Shown: piece by piece, positions 6,733-10,922 of the stretch
Numbering within the stretch: the stretch's first letter is position 1
Layout of the letters: every line of letters starts with the position of its first letter
Assembly: GCA_021739805.1 (NCBI GenBank)
Contig: JAIPBB010000182.1
Coordinates: 1 to 10,922, forward strand
Reading direction: 5' to 3'
From: Saprospiraceae bacterium
GTDB taxonomy: Bacteria; Bacteroidota; Bacteroidia; Bacteroidales; JAIPBB01
Length of the DNA stretch: 10,922 nt
The notes under the pieces: model-generated
Told to the model about the DNA's origin: nothing
What the model saw: the letters and a program-made list of their open reading frames with translations, nothing else
Database searches by the model: none
Made by a program: the position numbers and the translations under genes

Positions 6733-6748
6733 TTTACAAATCTACAAA
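6733..6748 (-). promoter_or_regulatory. Tandem 8-bp repeat and candidate -7 box at the toxin-antitoxin operon start
   Basis: On the plus strand TTTACAAA (6733-6740) and TCTACAAA (6741-6748) are consecutive copies with 7 of 8 bases equal. Read on the minus strand this contains TAGATTTG (6744-6737), an exact TAnnTTTG box ending only 4 bp before the ATG. If used, the mRNA would be leaderless or nearly so. The repeats could equally be half-sites for the operon's own HTH protein. No well-spaced -33 box is seen. Confidence 0.3.
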
Positions 6749-6826
6749 TTTTAAAAGATATGACTAAAAACAGTGATCAATGAATTTCGCATTTCTTTAA
6801 ATATCTAGTATAATCTTAATTTTGAA

Positions 6827-8026
6827 CTAAATGTTATCTTGTTTTGAAAGATGTTTTGAAATTGTAAATATTATTGCTAAAATTAATCCTATCGTTAAAA
6901 GCAATGAAAACAATCCAAAATTTTTGAAATAAAGAAATTGTAAAGAGTCAATTTTACTTAAAAAATATAAAATTATTCCGGCGATACCTGAAGTAAAAAT
7001 TGGAAAGCCTAATGCTTCTCTATAATTTCTATCGGCAATTTCAAGATCTTTTTTACTAACTGATGGTGTCCAATCATTCCAATTCAGATATCTGAATCTA
7101 ATTATTAAATATGCTGATATAAGAATTGTACATACTAATAAAGTACTAATGAAGAAAGGTATAATTTCTTTGATTGTATTATTTGTTGGGAAATAGTTTG
7201 AGTTGAGATGCTTAGAAAAAACAAAGCAAATAAACAATCCCATAATGCTAAAAATTATTATTGCGAAGTCAAAGAGTGAATTCTTGTTTTCAACATACCT
7301 TTTCTTAATTTCATTAACAAATTCCTGTCCCCATAAAATTATAAAAACTCCTAACCACCAAACAAATTTTATAAGGAAATTAGCTAATAGATAAAAAAGT
7401 TCAACAATATTTAATATTGGATTTTTTTTATCATTTTCAATAATTAGAAAATCCTTTGTTTCAATTTTACTAAAATCAATTCTCCCAAGTGATACAACTA
7501 CGAGTATGGCAAATATTAAAATTGAAAGAGAAATTCTTAAATCTAAAAACATGCTAAACCCATAAATCTTTGAAATTAATATATCTGAATAACCTAAAAT
7601 TTGGCCAATCGATAGTGTAATGCTTAAAATTATCCAGGAGATAATCAAAACATTGATTATAGAAAGATTATCACCTTTATTTTTGAATCTTAATAACGCC
7701 CAAAGTATCCATGAGATTAAAAGGAAAATGAAAGTAATTATAGGGTAAATACTATTTTCTATTACTATTGAATTAAGTAACAATGACAAGGGATAAAATA
7801 TACCAATTTCAAGTTTTTGACTTTGTGTTTTTTTATAAAAGTCATTTTTAAATATTTCAAGAGACAAAAAAGACACAAAAAAAAGACCAATACAACAATA
7901 GGTGATTATTGTATTAGAATAAACATTCAAGCTGAAATATGCTGATGATATTAAAATGCCAACAAAGGTAAAAAATACTATTCCGCCTATAATTACAGGT
8001 ATTGTCCAGTTTCTTTTTTTTATCAT
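6827..8026 (-). CDS. Unrecognised polytopic membrane protein, AT-rich gene
   Basis: I do not recognise this 399-residue protein. Hydrophobic segments lie at about 9-30, 38-57, 75-90, 93-113, 122-145, 160-181, 205-232, 250-270, 287-310, 341-357 and 370-391, giving 10-11 membrane helices joined by short charged loops. The largest soluble loops are about 182-204 and 312-340. The second contains WNDWTPSVSKKDLEIADRNY, the most distinctive non-membrane stretch. No catalytic or transport motif is apparent. The gene is visibly more AT-rich than those at the left of the window, rich in Ile, Asn and Lys codons such as ATA and AAT, which suggests recent acquisition or weak constraint. It starts 63 bp after the stop of the T9SS-cargo gene on the same strand with no terminator between, so the two may be co-transcribed. 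Confidence 0.75.
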   Translation of the reverse strand: MIKKRNWTIPVIIGGIVFFTFVGILISSAYFSLNVYSNTIITYCCIGLFFVSFLSLEIFKNDFYKKTQSQKLEIGIFYPLSLLLNSIVIENSIYPIITFIFLLISWILWALLRFKNKGDNLSIINVLIISWIILSITLSIGQILGYSDILISKIYGFSMFLDLRISLSILIFAILVVVSLGRIDFSKIETKDFLIIENDKKNPILNIVELFYLLANFLIKFVWWLGVFIILWGQEFVNEIKKRYVENKNSLFDFAIIIFSIMGLFICFVFSKHLNSNYFPTNNTIKEIIPFFISTLLVCTILISAYLIIRFRYLNWNDWTPSVSKKDLEIADRNYREALGFPIFTSGIAGIILYFLSKIDSLQFLYFKNFGLFSLLLTIGLILAIIFTISKHLSKQDNI

Positions 8027-8089
8027 ATTATCTTCAATTACATATTATTGAATTTGCTAGATTAAATAGCCCGTAACACATTTATAATT

Positions 8090-9865
8090 TTATTGTTTAA
8101 CTATTTTCCTGATTATAATCCCTTCTTTGGTTGTCATTTTCAAAGTGTAAATACCTTTTGGTAATCCTGAAATATTAATAATGGTTCTATTAACTGATAT
8201 TTCTTTGCTTTGAACTATTTGTGCGTTCAGGTTAATTATTTCGTACTTAAATTGCTGATCATATTCAATTACAATTGTTGTGTTTGATGGATTGGGGTAT
8301 GTTTTAAAGTTTTGCGGTTCAATCAGATCTATTGCAGTGAAAGACCAAAATATCGTTGTGTCCGTTTCCCAGCCGGCTAAATCTTTTGCAAACAGAATTA
8401 AAGTATTATCGCCATATTGATCTGCATTCTCAAGCGTTACTTGTGCATTGGGATCAGACAGGTATTGAATTTGATTGTCATTAAGTTTATATCCGAATTC
8501 AGATAAATTAACATCTTCAAAAGAATAGTTCAGTACATTTCTTTCTGTTATCGAAGCTGTGATTTTTGGTGGAATATTGTCAATGGTGAAATTGACGAAT
8601 AAATCTTTTTTATTGCCAGGAAGGTCACTAACTGAGAGATTTATAGTATGCCCACCATCATTTAAAATTAATTCTAACGAATCTGTTTTTACATGCGATG
8701 GCAACCTGTAGTGTTCATTTTCTCTTGTGCATGAAAAAGAATCTGTTTGAAACGTATCAACCTGATAAAATCCATATTCGTCCAAAAAACTAAAATCATT
8801 AACATTAATCTCAAATTTAAGAGGCGATTTATAAAACCCATTGTTTACAAGTGAGCAATTTAATTCGGGCTTAATAGAATCGAGCAAAGGATTATTCAAC
8901 ACAATAATACCAGTGTCTGGATAGGCATATTGTGACCAAAACCTAGCATTTATTAAAACGGTATCCACACTGTTAAGAAAGGTATCAACATTAATATTGT
9001 TTTTGCATATACTATCAATAATGTTATACATTAATACACTACTAAAACCGTCAAGTTCTGATTCTTCCCACATCCAATAGGCGGCTGAATCTCCATAACC
9101 ATAGTCTCTATAAATAGAATCCCAATAATTATGATACCAGCAAAGATAACCGATATCTTCATTTTCGAGTTTTCTATATGTATATGGAGGTATTGTATCC
9201 CCATTGATAATTGGATATTGATCAAATCGGATAAATTGGTCTGAATTGTAACTAATATGTGTTATACCATCATCAGTGTATTGGAAGAAATAAAATAGAT
9301 TATCGATTACCACGTCATCTGCAATACTCATACTCCAGCATTTTCCAGGTTCGACTTTTTTTAAAGATGGACCCCTTTGAGGTTCAAAAAAATACCAATC
9401 ATCAAATTGATAAGGATCATCTCCAATTAAACACGTATTAAATGCATGTCCAGGCACATATACTCTGAATACTGGGATTTTAAATTTGCCATTATTGTTA
9501 AAGTAGAACCTGTTATAGAAGCTTGAATCAATCAGTGAAAGGTGTTCCAATTCGGGATATCCATTATAATCAATTACGGTTTGTAATGCATATTGACTAC
9601 AAATCCAGTTTGCCCTTTCAGGGGCGTCATAATACCAAATACTGTCATGAAGAAAGGCATATTCAAGCAGGTTAATTTTTTCCAGTCTGGTCGATTGATT
9701 CCATTGAGGATTATCCATGTGCCAGAATGGATTGATAATTTTATAGGGTTTTTCCTGTGCATCAGAATATTTAAATGACAAAGAAAAACTTATTATTAAG
9801 AGAAATAGAGGCCAATTGAATTTATTTGTGTCTTTCTTCATGGAAATTGTAAAAATGCTTTTCAT
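8090..9865 (-). CDS. T9SS-secreted protein with possible transglutaminase/papain-like domain
   Basis: A signal peptide is visible (hydrophobic WPLFLLIISFSLSF at 18-31, cleavage near AQ 36-37). The C-terminal 73 residues form a type IX sorting domain: NFKTYPNPSNTT (519-530), then GLPKGIYTLKM and a basic end. The protein is therefore exported and attached to, or released from, the cell surface. Residues about 40-240 show a Cys-His-acid order like a transglutaminase core: C89 (NWICSQYAL), H140 (VPGHAFNTC) and E161 (WYFFEPQRG). The usual acid is Asp, so activity is uncertain. Residues about 330-430 and 431-515 look like two Ig-like beta domains (IDNIPPKI joins them). An alternative start at Met9 (9841) gives a more typical MKK signal peptide. 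Target unknown. It lies upstream of the AT-rich membrane-protein gene on the same strand. Confidence 0.82.
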   Translation of the reverse strand: MKSIFTISMKKDTNKFNWPLFLLIISFSLSFKYSDAQEKPYKIINPFWHMDNPQWNQSTRLEKINLLEYAFLHDSIWYYDAPERANWICSQYALQTVIDYNGYPELEHLSLIDSSFYNRFYFNNNGKFKIPVFRVYVPGHAFNTCLIGDDPYQFDDWYFFEPQRGPSLKKVEPGKCWSMSIADDVVIDNLFYFFQYTDDGITHISYNSDQFIRFDQYPIINGDTIPPYTYRKLENEDIGYLCWYHNYWDSIYRDYGYGDSAAYWMWEESELDGFSSVLMYNIIDSICKNNINVDTFLNSVDTVLINARFWSQYAYPDTGIIVLNNPLLDSIKPELNCSLVNNGFYKSPLKFEINVNDFSFLDEYGFYQVDTFQTDSFSCTRENEHYRLPSHVKTDSLELILNDGGHTINLSVSDLPGNKKDLFVNFTIDNIPPKITASITERNVLNYSFEDVNLSEFGYKLNDNQIQYLSDPNAQVTLENADQYGDNTLILFAKDLAGWETDTTIFWSFTAIDLIEPQNFKTYPNPSNTTIVIEYDQQFKYEIINLNAQIVQSKEISVNRTIINISGLPKGIYTLKMTTKEGIIIRKIVKQ

Positions 9866-9915
9866 TATTCAAATATGTTTGGTATAATCGAAATAATGCA
9901 TTATTCTAAGTCAGG

Positions 9916-9923
9916 CAAACTTA
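9916..9923 (-). promoter_or_regulatory. Possible -7 box for the T9SS-cargo gene
   Basis: TAAGTTTG on the minus strand is an exact TAnnTTTG match about 50 bp upstream of the first possible start codon. A TTG lies only 13 bp further upstream and another 27 bp upstream, neither at the usual 19-23 bp spacing, so support is weak. Confidence 0.2.
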
Positions 9924-10153
9924 TTTTTGGTGTTTTCAAATTATTCTATTCAAAAACTACCTTATTAAAATCACTTGCAAAATGTTTTTAAGCCATAAAT
10001 CTTATTCTTCATTATTGTATAAAAGTCATTTTTGTTATTTATTAAATGTCTCAATTTCATCCATCGGATGTTCAATATTTTCGGGTAGTTGATTCCAAAT
10101 ATATAAAAAATATATATGTATATGAAGGGATTAGTGTTTTTTTTCTCTGATAA

Positions 10154-10200
10154 GTTCGGTGTTTGATGACTAGGACCGAACAATTTACAAGCAAAATTGT
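10154..10200. repeat. Two overlapping inverted repeats
   Basis: GTTCGGT (10154-10160) pairs perfectly with ACCGAAC (10175-10181) across 14 nt. ACAATTT (10180-10186) pairs perfectly with AAATTGT (10194-10200) across 7 nt. The two stems share bases 10180-10181, so in RNA full pairing of both is not possible at once. No gene starts close by on either strand to explain them. Confidence 0.35.
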
Positions 10201-10300
10201 CTGCTATTATGTTTTATTAGGGAAATAAAGTATCTAAGTGATCATATTCATTAAACAAGTACACTCTTATAAAACTCATTCAGTTTTTATAAAAATTTCA

Positions 10301-10320
10301 AAGGAGCCTGTAGGTTCCTT
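10301..10320 (-). terminator. Candidate intrinsic terminator of the DUF1579 gene
   Basis: On the minus strand AAGGAACC and GGCTCCTT form a stem with one A-C mismatch around a TACA loop, followed by a T-rich stretch (TTTGAAATTTTTA). It lies about 80 bp after the DUF1579 stop codon. A second, AT-only hairpin (AGAAA/TTTCT at 10347-10359) followed on the minus strand by TTTTCTTTTT is nearer the gene and might act instead. Confidence 0.4.
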
Positions 10321-10401
10321 AATAGAAATCATTATTAAAAAGAAAAAGAAATTTTTTCTAAAAATTTAAATTTAAAGCTTTATATTTTGGCCTTTATCAG
10401 C

Positions 10402-10922
10402 TTACTTTCTGCTAAAATTCAGTTTATAAGCCGTATTCCAGTTTTCACCCTTATCACGTGAGCTGCTGATTTGCATCGTAAATGCATTTTCTGAAATATC
10501 GTAAATCTTCATCTGCATGATCGCAAGATTTGCATCTTCTACTCCAAAACTTGTTTTGGTATTATCAACACTGAAAACCCCATCTTTAAATCCACCCGTA
10601 AATACATCAAGACCAGAGGTAAACCCATTATAGGTTGTTAACACATACTGTCCTGTTTCTTGTTTATAACTATAACCCAAAAGCATCGATTGCACATAAT
10701 AATCATCCACACTGATATTTTGCTTCATTAAGTTTGCCGATTCAAAGCTTACCGTCGAAACCGTATGATCGGAGGTAGTCCAGCTGCCATTATTAGCAGG
10801 CTTTTGGATTTCCACATTCCAATCTCCTTCTAAAATCGCCAACTTTTGCATTTCTTCACTTTTAGGCATTTTAAAGATAGTTTCATCAACAGGGACATTC
10901 AAATTGATTTGTTCAATCACCA
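10402..10922 (-). CDS. C-terminal part of a DUF1579-like protein, 5' end outside the window
   Basis: The frame is open from the stop (TAA, complement 10402-10404) to the window edge, giving 172 full codons. The first visible codon is GTG, which could be a start, but I read it as an internal Val because the frame remains open and no leader is visible. Residues about 23-172 resemble DUF1579: LAILEGDWNVEIQKP matches the family's 'LAxLxGxWxVE' opening, and YYVQSMLLGYSYKQETGQYVLTTYNGF and the strand-rich remainder fit a lipocalin-like barrel. The preceding NLNVPVDETIFKMP looks like the last strand of a separate domain, as in Bacteroidota proteins ending 'VPxDDSxFKMP', so the full protein may be a fusion. 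Function unknown. Localisation cannot be judged without the N terminus. Confidence 0.7.
   Translation of the reverse strand, partial: VIEQINLNVPVDETIFKMPKSEEMQKLAILEGDWNVEIQKPANNGSWTTSDHTVSTVSFESANLMKQNISVDDYYVQSMLLGYSYKQETGQYVLTTYNGFTSGLDVFTGGFKDGVFSVDNTKTSFGVEDANLAIMQMKIYDISENAFTMQISSSRDKGENWNTAYKLNFSRK

Larger units (their letters stand above)
9866..10401. other. 536-bp intergenic region without a convincing gene
   Basis: It separates two minus-strand genes. It holds a TAAGTTTG box (complement 9916-9923) that could serve the T9SS gene, an AT-only inverted repeat ATATATA/TATATAT (10099-10117), two overlapping hairpins at 10154-10200, and terminator-like structures at 10269-10359 downstream of the DUF1579 gene. 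A 70-codon minus-strand reading frame at 9971-10183 has low-complexity composition and no family resemblance, so I do not call it. Confidence 0.55.

Noticed and set aside
5102..9865. Whole right half as an integrated mobile element
   Set aside because: AT-richness and the toxin-antitoxin-like module suggest accessory DNA, but no integrase, transposase, tRNA target or matching end repeats are visible.
9971..10183. 70-codon minus-strand reading frame in the gap upstream of the T9SS gene
   Set aside because: Low-complexity Ile/Tyr/Asn/Lys composition over AT-rich DNA, no family resemblance and no convincing promoter spacing.

Overview
The window looks like chromosomal DNA of an uncultured or environmental Bacteroidota member. 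The sequence-level reasons are a type IX secretion system (T9SS) sorting domain at the C terminus of a secreted protein, several TAnnTTTG-type boxes instead of sigma70 -10 boxes, A-rich leaders without a clear Shine-Dalgarno sequence, AT-rich intergenic DNA, and a protein start at the left edge that resembles the double-receiver PEP/pyruvate-binding proteins of that phylum. No rRNA, tRNA, CRISPR array, insertion sequence or integrase is visible.

Left part (1-4990) reads as core or housekeeping DNA. On the minus strand are the first 217 residues of a large receiver-like/PEP-pyruvate-binding protein (complement 1-652) and a small four-helix membrane protein (complement 743-1117). Divergently, on the plus strand, come an anaerobic sulfatase-maturating enzyme with all eleven expected cysteines (1232-2371) and, 35 bp later, a predicted exported endonuclease/exonuclease/phosphatase-fold hydrolase (2407-3204). 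After a 212-bp regulatory-looking gap follow a close homologue of Bacillus Des acyl-lipid desaturase (3417-4424) and a DUF3788 protein (4568-4987). The des leader carries a candidate promoter with correct spacing and a palindrome at the predicted transcription start. The DUF3788 leader carries a perfect 8-bp inverted repeat and two copies of TATCTTTG.

Right part (5100-10400) is all on the minus strand and looks accessory. An HTH-ImmA/IrrE metallopeptidase (complement 5605-6732) and a DUF4411 PIN-like protein (complement 5102-5602) are separated by 2 bp and form a probable toxin-antitoxin or stress-switch module. Upstream of it lies a strikingly AT-rich pair: an unrecognised membrane protein with 10-11 helices (complement 6827-8026) preceded by a 591-residue T9SS cargo protein (complement 8090-9865). 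The cargo's N-terminal half has a possible transglutaminase/papain-like Cys-His-Glu arrangement. These two could be co-transcribed, with a 63-bp gap and no evident terminator.

The right edge (complement 10402-10922) holds the C-terminal 172 residues of a DUF1579-like protein whose N terminus lies outside the window. The 536-bp gap between it and the T9SS gene holds hairpins and low-complexity AT sequence but no convincing gene. The most notable leads are the T9SS transglutaminase-like protein with its membrane neighbour, the HTH-ImmA/DUF4411 module, and the structured des leader.
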